From positions 1 through 5,846 of the forward strand of contig JAMCUV010000081.1 in assembly GCA_023379345.1 (NCBI GenBank): 5,846 nucleotides of DNA. The letters are read 5' to 3'. The notes under the pieces were generated by a model. The model did no database searches. It saw only the letters and a program-made list of their open reading frames with translations, and was not told the DNA's origin. Position numbers and translations under genes: made by a program. This DNA is from Thermoplasmatota archaeon. GTDB lineage: Archaea > Thermoplasmatota > Thermoplasmata > Thermoplasmatales > Thermoplasmataceae. Numbering within the stretch: the first letter of the stretch is position 1; the number at the start of each line of letters is the position of its first letter. This document shows positions 1-5,652 of the stretch, piece by piece.

Positions 1-6
1 GATCAT

Positions 7-11
7 GAGGT
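7..11 (+). promoter_or_regulatory. Shine-Dalgarno site for the 71-residue protein
   Basis: GAGGT lies four bases before the ATG at 16 and matches the archaeal anti-SD end of 16S rRNA. It supports that ATG although the reading frame stays open to the window edge. A TAA in another frame (14-16) overlaps the ATG, so an upstream gene may end there and be translationally coupled, but too little of it is visible to call. Confidence 0.5.
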
Positions 12-15
12 CATA

Positions 16-231
16 ATGACAGAAAGGAGCCTGTCAAGCATGGATCGCGTCAGGCAGGCAGCCTACAGGGACATAGCGGAGAAGGCCGGGATCAGCATAG
101 TCCGGAAGGCTGACAGGGATCCTGATGTCTCAATAATGCAGAGGCACCAGTATGACATACTGGAAGCCATGATATGGGGCAGGGAATCATTCCGGAAATA
201 TGTGGAGGAAAGGTCCAGCGATTATCTCTAA
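16..231 (+). CDS. Small hypothetical protein, 71 residues
   Basis: I do not recognise this protein. It is a short, soluble, highly charged, probably mostly helical polypeptide with no cysteines, no signal peptide and no membrane segment. The middle (about residues 20-40) holds KAGISIVRKADRDPDV, and the C-terminal half (about 41-66) looks like one or two amphipathic helices. AGG and ATA codon use matches the neighbouring genes, which favours a real native gene. The ATG at 16 is chosen because GAGGT stands four bases upstream. The frame is open back to base 1 without a stop, so a longer protein starting outside the window is possible, and an internal ATG at 40 with AGGAG upstream is a second alternative. 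It is followed by a 69-base gap holding the next gene's promoter, so it probably ends an upstream transcription unit. Confidence 0.6.
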   Translation: MTERSLSSMDRVRQAAYRDIAEKAGISIVRKADRDPDVSIMQRHQYDILEAMIWGRESFRKYVEERSSDYL

Positions 232-235
232 AACA

Positions 236-252
236 GCATGGCCAGGGCATGC
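236..252 (+). terminator. Weak hairpin after the 71-residue gene
   Basis: GCATG at 236-240 can pair with CATGC at 248-252 across a seven-base loop, starting four bases after the stop codon. An overlapping 8-base palindrome, GGCATGCC, covers 246-253. There is no T-run after it, only TTAAAT, and archaeal termination depends mainly on T-tracts, so the role as a terminator is a weak inference. Confidence 0.2.
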
Positions 253-273
253 CTTAAATGTGAGAACCGCCGG

Positions 274-279
274 TTATAA
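274..279 (+). promoter_or_regulatory. TATA box of the membrane protein gene
   Basis: TTATAA is centred about 25 bases before the GTG at 301. At the usual archaeal TATA-to-start distance, transcription would begin at or next to that GTG, giving a leaderless mRNA. No Shine-Dalgarno sequence is visible before the GTG, which agrees with this. Confidence 0.5.
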
Positions 280-300
280 GGACCAGATTATTCCAGCCAT

Positions 301-1083
301 GTGAAGATCCTTCCCAGAGAGCATGGGCTAATCGTAACATGGTCTGCAACAATGATCCTTGGGGTCCTGTATGCAACCCGGTTCCATGTGTACGGCCTTA
401 TTCTTCTGGCATCCATGCTGCCCGGAATAAGCATTTACGACACAATCCTTTCATCTCTCAGGGAAGCCCGATCCTCCCAGCAGGGATTCATGGACAGTCT
501 GGCATCCCGCATGGAACCTGCCAAGTGGGGTATACTTGCCCTTGAAGTGGTGGTTCTGCTATTCGGCATCATTGCCAGATATCTCCCTGTACTGCCGGTG
601 CTGATATTTATGGCTGCACTGGGGATCTTTTCATACACGGAAAGGTTCACGACTGAACGGGGCAGCCTCAACCGGGGAGCATCAATGGTGGCCATCACCT
701 CCCAGTTTCCTGTAATAAGCAGCGCCCTCACGGGAAGGTTTACCCTGGCTGAAGCCGAATACTTCAGCCTCTTCTCTGCCATGAACATAATCCTTGCCAT
801 AGGTGCAACTGCCATAATGTCCGCAAGGGCACGCCGTGGGAATTTCTTCCGCACATGGTATGCAGTGGAAGTCCCGGTTATGGCATCAGCCATAATCATT
901 GCCGCAGTTCCGGGCATACTTGGTCTGCTGCCAGTGATCATCATGGGTACGATGCTGTCAGGCGCAACCGCTGGACTCCTGCTGATGCTGAAAAGCGGCA
1001 TAAAAACACTGGGGGCCTATTCATCGTCATGGATACTGGCGATGCTGGTGCTCATCACGCTGCTGAGCAAAATCATGCTATGA
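301..1083 (+). CDS. Polytopic membrane protein, YwiC-like
   Basis: A 260-residue integral membrane protein with about eight hydrophobic segments, near residues 9-25, 28-46, 76-93, 95-112, 127-143 (weak), 155-174, 190-228 (probably two) and 240-258. The N-terminus, KILPREHG, resembles the PxEHG/QHGAW start of the YwiC-like membrane protein family. Charged loops at 53-75 (LREARSS to RMEPAK), 113-125 (TERFTTERGSLNR) and 175-184 (ARARRGNFFR) lie between helices and are probably cytoplasmic. The family has no settled biochemical role, so no substrate is proposed. GTG at 301 is taken as the start because it opens the PREHG motif and lies about 25 bases after a TATA box; an ATG at 299 runs straight into TGA. 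The gene stands alone on the plus strand and converges with kptA. Certain: a multi-pass membrane protein. Family assignment: moderate. Confidence 0.75.
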   Translation: MKILPREHGLIVTWSATMILGVLYATRFHVYGLILLASMLPGISIYDTILSSLREARSSQQGFMDSLASRMEPAKWGILALEVVVLLFGIIARYLPVLPVLIFMAALGIFSYTERFTTERGSLNRGASMVAITSQFPVISSALTGRFTLAEAEYFSLFSAMNIILAIGATAIMSARARRGNFFRTWYAVEVPVMASAIIIAAVPGILGLLPVIIMGTMLSGATAGLLLMLKSGIKTLGAYSSSWILAMLVLITLLSKIML

Positions 1084-1135
1084 CTGGATGGAAACGCCGG
1101 TTCGGGCTGCCCATATAATTGTGAAAATGCCTGGA

Positions 1136-1873
1136 TTACTGGGAAGAATCCCTGTTCATCCTTCTTTCCATTCGTTCCCTCACCTCGGCGATTTCCTCCT
1201 TCTCCTCCGGGGTAAGCTCAAAGGTTTCAGTGATCTTTTCCCCAACGAACCTGGGCGGAATCTCGCCAACCAGGAAGACGTCCTCTGTTGCCCTGTAGAC
1301 AGGGTATCCTGCCTCTTCCAGCGCAGCAGCATCTATGTCAACAACGGCAGGTGAATCAATATGGAACAGCCCGGACACAAAGGCCTGGCGAGCTGTGAGT
1401 GAAAGGTGTATCCAGCTCTTGTCGGAAGGGCTGATGCCGGTTTCCCTTATGAACTCAAGTTCCTCGTCAGTGGTCTGGTAATAAAGCTTTGCCGGCACAT
1501 CAGTGGGCATGTCGTCCACATTGATGGGTATGGTGTGGCCATATGCGGCCCTGATCTCACCGCGGTCGTTTATCTGGTACCTGCCCTTTGGATCGGTCAT
1601 CACCAGCGCCTCCACATGGAAAGGCGTGAGCCACCAGAAGTTCCTTTTCTGGGCCCTGATAACAGGAATAATGGTGTATATCTTCACCCAGCCATGATCA
1701 TTGAGGCGTATCCCGTAATTTTCAGGAAAATGCCTGAGCATTCCGGCAAGTATCCTTCCCACTCCCTCAACCTCGTTCTCATGCATCAGCACCTTTCCCC
1801 TTGCACCACAGACAGGGCACTGGCTTCCCCTGAAGGGGCCATCCCTCTGGCAGACCCTGAGTTCCTCACCCAT
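1136..1873 (-). CDS. kptA: Probable RNA 2'-phosphotransferase (KptA/Tpt1), with N-terminal zinc ribbon
   Basis: Tpt1/KptA enzymes transfer an internal RNA 2'-phosphate to NAD+, giving ADP-ribose 1'',2''-cyclic phosphate and nicotinamide. The 245-residue product starts with a ribbon-like segment (C8, C19, C22; FRGSQCPVCG), as in other archaeal members. The catalytic fold follows: LRHFP (R47, H48), GWVKI, TDPKGRYQI (93-101), IRAAYGHT (R108), IHLS (H156), VVDIDAAAL (177-185), DVFLVGEIPP (198-207), then a charged C-terminal helix. Odd points: the usual HGT motif reads YQT (132-134), the segment that normally carries the last catalytic Arg reads GLFH (168-171), and the fourth zinc ligand is not obvious (D11 at the expected place). 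Three bases separate it from the prs stop, so it is translated from the prs message. Archaeal tRNA splicing is not thought to leave 2'-phosphates, so its natural substrate is unclear. Family assignment is strong, activity uncertain. Confidence 0.88.
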   Translation of the reverse strand: MGEELRVCQRDGPFRGSQCPVCGARGKVLMHENEVEGVGRILAGMLRHFPENYGIRLNDHGWVKIYTIIPVIRAQKRNFWWLTPFHVEALVMTDPKGRYQINDRGEIRAAYGHTIPINVDDMPTDVPAKLYYQTTDEELEFIRETGISPSDKSWIHLSLTARQAFVSGLFHIDSPAVVDIDAAALEEAGYPVYRATEDVFLVGEIPPRFVGEKITETFELTPEEKEEIAEVRERMERRMNRDSSQ

Positions 1874-1876
1874 ATT

Positions 1877-2728
1877 TCATCTCTCCAGCGATCCGGCAAT
1901 GGTGCCTGCAACTGAAATGGTGCTGTAAGGGCCGTCGATGGTATCGCATACTGCAAGCTCGTCAACTTCAGAGGATATCATCCTGTCGGAATCCCTGGCA
2001 AACACACCATGAACGGCAGCTACGCTGATTCTGGAGGCACCAGCCTGTCTTAATAGCTTGATGGCCTTAATAATTGTTCCCCCCGTGGAGATGATATCGT
2101 CCACCAGGAGTATGGTCTTGCCTGAAAAGTCTATGTCTGGGAGCTTCATCTCCACGGTCTTTGGATCGATGCGCTTCTTGAAGATATATGCCGCCCTGGT
2201 CCCTATGCTTTCTGCAAGCTTCTTTGCCCTGTCGTATCCTCCGTCATCCGGGGAAAGCACATAATCAGGCACATGGTTCATGAAATGATCGGTCATTGAC
2301 CGTTCCGCGCTCAGGTTCCGGAAAGGCTTGCTGGAAAAGCTCAGGGTCTGCTCGTCGTGTATCTCCACGCATATGATCTCATCACTGGAGTTATTCAGAG
2401 CCTGGGTAATGACTTTGGATGATACTGGTTCCCCGTCCTTGTAGCGCATATGCTGCCTGGCATATCCGAAGTATGGTATGACAGCAATGACCCTTTTTGC
2501 TCCGCCCTCCCTTGCCGCATTCAGCAGGAGGAGCATCTCCAGGATATCAGAATCCGTGCGTGTATTCCCCAGAACTGCAACATCCATGTTCAGGGTTTCA
2601 GAAAGAATCCTGACGTACATCTCGCCGTCAGGGAACCTCTTCCTTTCCACATCCGACAGGGTTGATCCGGATATTTTCGCCACAGACTTTGCAAGTTTCA
2701 GAGACGACGAGGACGGCACTATTAACAT
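1877..2728 (-). CDS. prs: Ribose-phosphate pyrophosphokinase (PRPP synthetase)
   Basis: Makes PRPP from ribose 5-phosphate and ATP, feeding purine, pyrimidine, histidine, tryptophan and NAD synthesis in the cytoplasm. At 283 residues it is shorter than bacterial enzymes (about 315) and fits the compact archaeal type. Motifs in order: FPDGE (32-36), PYFGYARQ (85-92), RYKDGEPVSSK (95-105), VEIHDEQ with H124 in the place of the usual DLHxxQ (121-127), SPDDGGYDRAKKLA (159-172), a KKR catalytic flexible-loop motif (184-186) and the PRPP-binding loop LVDDIISTGGT (208-218). All catalytic elements look intact. The ATG at 2728 has no ribosome site and lies about 31 bases after a TATA-like box, so the mRNA probably has a very short leader. 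kptA follows after three bases and is likely co-transcribed. nnr ends 64 bases upstream, and prs seems to have its own promoter in that gap. Confidence 0.96.
   Translation of the reverse strand: MLIVPSSSSLKLAKSVAKISGSTLSDVERKRFPDGEMYVRILSETLNMDVAVLGNTRTDSDILEMLLLLNAAREGGAKRVIAVIPYFGYARQHMRYKDGEPVSSKVITQALNNSSDEIICVEIHDEQTLSFSSKPFRNLSAERSMTDHFMNHVPDYVLSPDDGGYDRAKKLAESIGTRAAYIFKKRIDPKTVEMKLPDIDFSGKTILLVDDIISTGGTIIKAIKLLRQAGASRISVAAVHGVFARDSDRMISSEVDELAVCDTIDGPYSTISVAGTIAGSLER
1881..1886 (-). promoter_or_regulatory. Shine-Dalgarno site for kptA
   Basis: On the minus strand GGAGAG lies inside the last codons of prs, seven bases before the kptA ATG at 1873. With the TGA-AAT-ATG junction it indicates translational coupling of kptA to prs and fixes the kptA start. 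Confidence 0.6.
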
Positions 2729-2753
2729 GATAATACAGGCTATTACAACGGTG

Positions 2754-2765
2754 TTAAAATTTTTA
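2754..2765 (-). promoter_or_regulatory. TATA box of prs-kptA
   Basis: The minus strand reads TAAAAATTTTAA, centred about 31 bases before the prs ATG, in an otherwise less AT-rich gap between nnr and prs. Expected transcription start is about six bases before the ATG. The same stretch contains a short T-run and could also help end the nnr transcript. Confidence 0.5.
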
Positions 2766-2792
2766 CCGGGAAATGCCTGAATTTATCAGGAT

Positions 2793-4178
2793 CTATCCCA
2801 CGTACTGGATCATTAGGTCTGGAATAGCACGTATCATGTCACTGACACTATACCAGAGGGATTTCTGCCTCTGGCAGAAGTCGCCAGCACTCTTGTTGAG
2901 GAATGAGGCCATGCATGAGGCCCGGAAGGGGTCGGCAGTCCTGGCAGTCAGTCCAGTCACAAGCCCTGCAAGCAGATCACCGGTGCCGCCCATGGTCATT
3001 CTCGGGTTGCCTCCCTCCGTGAATCTTGTTGACTTCCCATCGGTGACAGTGTCCACCACGCCCTTCAGGATTATGCAAGATCCCGTGGATTTGGCAAACG
3101 CAACCGCATTTTCAGGGATGGGATCCAGCCCGGAGATGCGCCGGAATTCCCCGGTATGCGGTGTCATGATGATGCGGCAGCCGGGGGCAGCTTCCCTGAT
3201 CTGCCCGTGGAAATCCAGGCCCTCAGCGTCAAGGACAATTGTGCCTGTGAATCCCCTCACCAGGCCCGTTATGGAATTAACATCCTGCCCCTTTCCAAGG
3301 CCGGATCCTATGAGGACGGAATCATTGTTCAAGACCTCTTCATGGGAGACCCCAAGATCCAGGTTCCTCACAATTATTCCAGGATCGTATGAGGAAATGA
3401 TGGGGTAATTGAGGCCGGTTGTGTATATCTTCACCAGATCGGAACCCACGGCCATTGCTCCGCCGGAGGCAATAACTGCAGACCCATGGTAGGTCCATCC
3501 ACCTATTATTGCGGCTCTGCCGTTCATGCCCTTGTGGGATGACCTCTCGGATTTTCGGAAATAAACGAACTCACCGGGGCCGTTATGGGTGAAGACCTTT
3601 TCTGGAATGCCTATGTCGGCAATGACTATCTTCCCGGAGTTCTCAGGGGTCATTCCGGTCTTGGAATCGGTGAAGGTCACCGTGGCATCCGGCTTCACAG
3701 GGAGTGATGATCCCAGTGCAGACGGAATGTCATCGGACACAATGTAAGCGCCGGATTCATTGATTTTCCTTATTATGGCATCATATGGAGGGCGAGGTTC
3801 GCCAGAAAAACCGGATCCGAAGATGGCGTCGATGATCACATCGTAGCTGGATGCTTCCTCAATGAAGGACGCCATGTCCATGAACCTGCCCCTGTAATCC
3901 CTCATGGCATGGCGGGAATCCCTGGTCTTCATTCCATATGGTCCGGAAATGGGGAAGAGGCTCACGGTATTCTTCCCTGAAAGCAGTGTTCCCGCGACAA
4001 TTCCGTCCCCGCCATTGTTGCCGTTCCCGGAAACCACCAGGACTTTCCTGCCATCTCCCTGGGATGCTGAAACATATTCCGCCACCCTGGCTCCAGCATT
4101 CTGCATGAGGGTCCACAGATCCCCAACAAAGTATTCGTAATTCCTGTCCGCCCTGGCAACATCATCGTAGGACATCAT
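2793..4178 (-). CDS. nnr: Bifunctional NAD(P)H-hydrate epimerase / ADP-dependent NAD(P)H-hydrate dehydratase
   Basis: Repairs NADHX and NADPHX, the damaged hydrates of NAD(P)H: the N-terminal domain interconverts R and S forms, and the C-terminal domain dehydrates the S form using ADP. The 461-residue product has both parts. The YjeF_N-like epimerase spans about 1-210: LMQNAG (24-29), GNGNNGGDG (51-59), DAIFGSGFSG (117-126), DDIPSA (149-154), then a TDSKTG segment (170-175). The ribokinase-like dehydratase spans about 215-461: HKGMNGRAAIIGG (215-227), GSGLGKG (291-297), VLDAEGL (315-321), TPHTGEF (339-345), LKGVVDTV (371-378), NPRMTMGGTGDLLAG (391-405, D401 the expected catalytic base). It is slightly shorter than the usual 490-510 residues. 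DIPSA replaces the common DIPSG and the following DADTG is absent. ATG 4178 is chosen; ATG 4175 is adjacent and equally possible. It follows ogg by 42 bases and may share its transcript. Confidence 0.95.
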   Translation of the reverse strand: MMSYDDVARADRNYEYFVGDLWTLMQNAGARVAEYVSASQGDGRKVLVVSGNGNNGGDGIVAGTLLSGKNTVSLFPISGPYGMKTRDSRHAMRDYRGRFMDMASFIEEASSYDVIIDAIFGSGFSGEPRPPYDAIIRKINESGAYIVSDDIPSALGSSLPVKPDATVTFTDSKTGMTPENSGKIVIADIGIPEKVFTHNGPGEFVYFRKSERSSHKGMNGRAAIIGGWTYHGSAVIASGGAMAVGSDLVKIYTTGLNYPIISSYDPGIIVRNLDLGVSHEEVLNNDSVLIGSGLGKGQDVNSITGLVRGFTGTIVLDAEGLDFHGQIREAAPGCRIIMTPHTGEFRRISGLDPIPENAVAFAKSTGSCIILKGVVDTVTDGKSTRFTEGGNPRMTMGGTGDLLAGLVTGLTARTADPFRASCMASFLNKSAGDFCQRQKSLWYSVSDMIRAIPDLMIQYVG

Positions 4179-4201
4179 AGAATTGCATGCACTAACTGGT
4201 A

Positions 4202-4212
4202 CAAACAGTTTG
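4202..4212. promoter_or_regulatory. Short inverted repeat upstream of nnr
   Basis: CAAAC-A-GTTTG is a perfect 5-base inverted repeat around a single base, 24 to 34 bases before the nnr ATG, where a TATA box would be expected. On the minus strand its edge reads GTTTGTA, a poor TATA match. A second small palindrome, TGCATGCA (4184-4191), lies between it and the start. It could be a weak promoter/operator or chance; nnr may simply be read from ogg. Confidence 0.25.
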
Positions 4213-4220
4213 CCGGTACT

Positions 4221-4901
4221 TTACTTTATCAACTTTCCAGTGGCAATCTTCCACATGTACAGATCCAGGATTCCAGGCTCAAGGTTCAGGGATTCCGCCA
4301 GGGCCAGGAAGTACTTCTCCATTTCCAGGTACCTTGAAGGTGAGGTGATCTTTGCTTCCCGGCCATCCGGGAAGGCTGAGGAGAGCATCCTGATGATGTG
4401 CTTGTCCAGGATTGCGAAGCGGAAAACCCCCACGTTCCTGAGGAAATGTGAGGCTTCCTTGTACCCGATGCCCTTAACGTTCTTCACAAGGAATTCCCTG
4501 GCCTCCCATGGTTCCATGCTCCTTGCAATGTCGGGAAGCCTGTCCATTATGGGTCTGGCTTTAACTATGAAAGAGCTCCTGAGGTTGTAGAACCTGTACT
4601 TCACATTCTTCAGATGGTCCCTGAGTTTTTCTTCCGGGTAGTTTATGAACCCGTCGTTCCCTATTGATATCTGGGTCCGGAGCCCCATCTCGGCAGAGGT
4701 GTTGGCGGCAAGTATGCAGAAACACAGTTCCCCGAAGAGATCTTCCGCGGACTGCTGGCCCATCTTCCTGAATTCATCCGCTTTAGCATGGACTTCCAGT
4801 GCGAAGGGGGAATTCATCAGATCAACTATTCTGTCAACAGACGGCCTGAAATCTGATTCACGAAAAGGCAGGACCGAAGATTTCTCCATTCTGCCTTTCA
4901 T
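4221..4901 (-). CDS. ogg: 8-oxoguanine DNA glycosylase / AP lyase, Ogg2 type
   Basis: A base-excision repair enzyme that removes 8-oxoguanine and nicks the abasic site by beta-elimination. The 226-residue protein belongs to the HhH superfamily and lacks the extra N-terminal domain of Ogg1. Motifs: LCFCILAANTSAEMGLRTQ (59-77), the helix-hairpin-helix NVKGIGYKEASHFLRNVG (141-158) with K148 as the expected Schiff-base lysine, ILDKHIIR with catalytic D166 (164-171), and the C-terminal DLYMWKIATGKLIK (213-226), whose last lysine region recognises 8-oxoG in family members. The K-to-D spacing of 18 agrees with the Methanocaldococcus jannaschii enzyme as I recall it. ATG 4901 gives the longest form. 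ATG 4889 (starting MEKSS, 222 residues) fits the TATA position better and may be the real start. nnr follows after 42 bases; sod ends 50 bases upstream and is separated by a T-tract. Confidence 0.94.
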   Translation of the reverse strand: MKGRMEKSSVLPFRESDFRPSVDRIVDLMNSPFALEVHAKADEFRKMGQQSAEDLFGELCFCILAANTSAEMGLRTQISIGNDGFINYPEEKLRDHLKNVKYRFYNLRSSFIVKARPIMDRLPDIARSMEPWEAREFLVKNVKGIGYKEASHFLRNVGVFRFAILDKHIIRMLSSAFPDGREAKITSPSRYLEMEKYFLALAESLNLEPGILDLYMWKIATGKLIK

Positions 4902-4913
4902 ATCATGAACCGG

Positions 4914-4923
4914 TTAAAATATT
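4914..4923 (-). promoter_or_regulatory. TATA box of ogg
   Basis: The minus strand reads AATATTTTAA, centred about 17 bases before ATG 4901 and 29 before ATG 4889. Archaeal spacing puts the transcription start near 4893, downstream of the first ATG and a few bases before the second, which favours the shorter ogg protein. Confidence 0.5.
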
Positions 4924-4940
4924 ATTGTCTGCGCCTGAAC

Positions 4941-4947
4941 AAAAAAA
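4941..4947 (-). terminator. T-tract terminator of sod
   Basis: Seven consecutive T on the minus strand begin four bases after the sod stop codon, following CCC. This is the typical archaeal oligo-T terminator and separates sod from ogg, which has its own TATA box just beyond. Confidence 0.6.
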
Positions 4948-4951
4948 GGGA

Positions 4952-5566
4952 TTATTTGAAAATTTCATACATTTTCTTGGCTTTCTCAAGCCTCTGCTCC
5001 ACGTCTGACCACCTGACGTTCTTCAGGAAGGCATCCAGATATGGGGCTCTCTTTGGTCCGTAGTCCGTGTAGTATGCATGCTCATATACATCCAGGGCAA
5101 GAACAACTATGGCATTCCATATGCCGTTGGTGTTGTGGACATCGGCGCCGATATTCCTCAGCTTTCCTGTGTTAAGATCAAAGACGCAAAGGCTCCAGCC
5201 CCTGAATGCGGTTCCGGTGGCCTTGAAATCCTCAACCCACTTCTCATAACTTCCAAAGTCCTTCTCAACCTGCTTCTTGAAAGATTCAGACACGGGAGCA
5301 TGTTCCTTTGAGAGGTTTGTAAAGTAGATTTCGTGCAGGAGTGATCCGTCGTAGTTGAATGTCTCCTCCAGCTTGAGTTCCCTGAACTCACTGTAATTCT
5401 GGTTCGCCTTGCTCCTGTCTGCGTTTGGGAGCTTTTCCCAGATTTCGTTCAGCTTGTTCACATAACCCTTGTAATGGGTTTCAAAATGGTAATCTATCTG
5501 CTTGTCCGAGATTCCATCCAGCCCGCTTGGCTTCAGTTTGTCTTTTATTTGCCAGTTTTCAGCCAT
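4952..5566 (-). CDS. sod: Superoxide dismutase, Fe/Mn family
   Basis: Converts superoxide to oxygen and hydrogen peroxide. The 204-residue cytoplasmic protein has the complete family layout and no signal peptide. Metal ligands are H27 (in DYHFETHYKGYV), H78 (in LLHEIYF), and D159 and H163 (in ALDVYEHAYYTDYG). Y35 is the gateway tyrosine and H31 the second-shell histidine. DVYEHAYY has Tyr where bacterial enzymes have Trp. The segment around ADVHNTNGIW (141-150) carries H144 near where Mn enzymes have an outer-sphere Gln, as in some archaeal Fe or cambialistic enzymes, so iron or mixed metal use is inferred but not proven. The start at 5566 is fixed by AGGTGA four bases upstream. It is bounded by its own TATA box and a T7 tract, so it is probably transcribed alone. 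Confidence 0.97.
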   Translation of the reverse strand: MAENWQIKDKLKPSGLDGISDKQIDYHFETHYKGYVNKLNEIWEKLPNADRSKANQNYSEFRELKLEETFNYDGSLLHEIYFTNLSKEHAPVSESFKKQVEKDFGSYEKWVEDFKATGTAFRGWSLCVFDLNTGKLRNIGADVHNTNGIWNAIVVLALDVYEHAYYTDYGPKRAPYLDAFLKNVRWSDVEQRLEKAKKMYEIFK

Positions 5567-5570
5567 TTTT

Positions 5571-5576
5571 TCACCT
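5571..5576 (-). promoter_or_regulatory. Shine-Dalgarno site for sod
   Basis: AGGTGA on the minus strand, four T:A pairs before the ATG at 5566, is a strong match to the archaeal anti-SD and decides the start. With the TATA box at 5593-5603, the predicted leader is only about 5-10 bases, so the site would lie at the very 5' end of the mRNA. Confidence 0.7.
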
Positions 5577-5592
5577 GTTTCTTCATTGAGTC

Positions 5593-5603
5593 TTAATATA
5601 AAA
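5593..5603 (-). promoter_or_regulatory. TATA box of sod
   Basis: The minus strand reads TTTTATATTAA, preceded by purine-containing AAGG that could act as part of a BRE. It is centred about 32 bases before the sod ATG. This is the best TATA match in the window, consistent with a well expressed sod gene. Confidence 0.6.
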
Positions 5604-5634
5604 CCTTAATGACGGGCTGTACAGTAATGTTTTT

Positions 5635-5644
5635 AAAAGGAAAA
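5635..5644 (-). terminator. T-rich terminator of the zinc-ribbon gene
   Basis: Eight bases after the minus-strand stop at 5653 the sequence reads TTTTCCTTTT, followed by A5. Two T4 runs fit an archaeal T-tract terminator and would separate this gene from sod. Confidence 0.4.
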
Positions 5645-5652
5645 CAGGACGG

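Noticed and set aside
435..1001. Minus-strand open frame of 188 codons opposite the membrane protein gene
   Set aside because: Its Met/Ser/Arg/Ala-rich composition is what the complement of a hydrophobic gene gives. The plus strand has a clear membrane topology and a promoter.
1084..1135. Possible shared terminator between the convergent genes
   Set aside because: Only a 3-base stem (GCC/GGC) and a TTTT on the minus strand are visible; too weak to call.
1406..1915. Plus-strand open frame of 169 codons opposite kptA
   Set aside because: It overlaps the conserved KptA motifs on the other strand and crosses into prs; no independent start signal or family resemblance.
2765..2790. Possible hairpin terminator after nnr
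   Set aside because: AAATTCAGGCATTT looks symmetrical at its ends but does not form a proper stem, and the nearby T-run is better explained as the prs TATA box.
2773..3408. Plus-strand open frame of 211 codons opposite nnr
   Set aside because: It lies wholly over the conserved dehydratase domain of nnr, has no ribosome site and reads as low-complexity Ser/Pro/Arg-rich sequence, typical of an antisense shadow.
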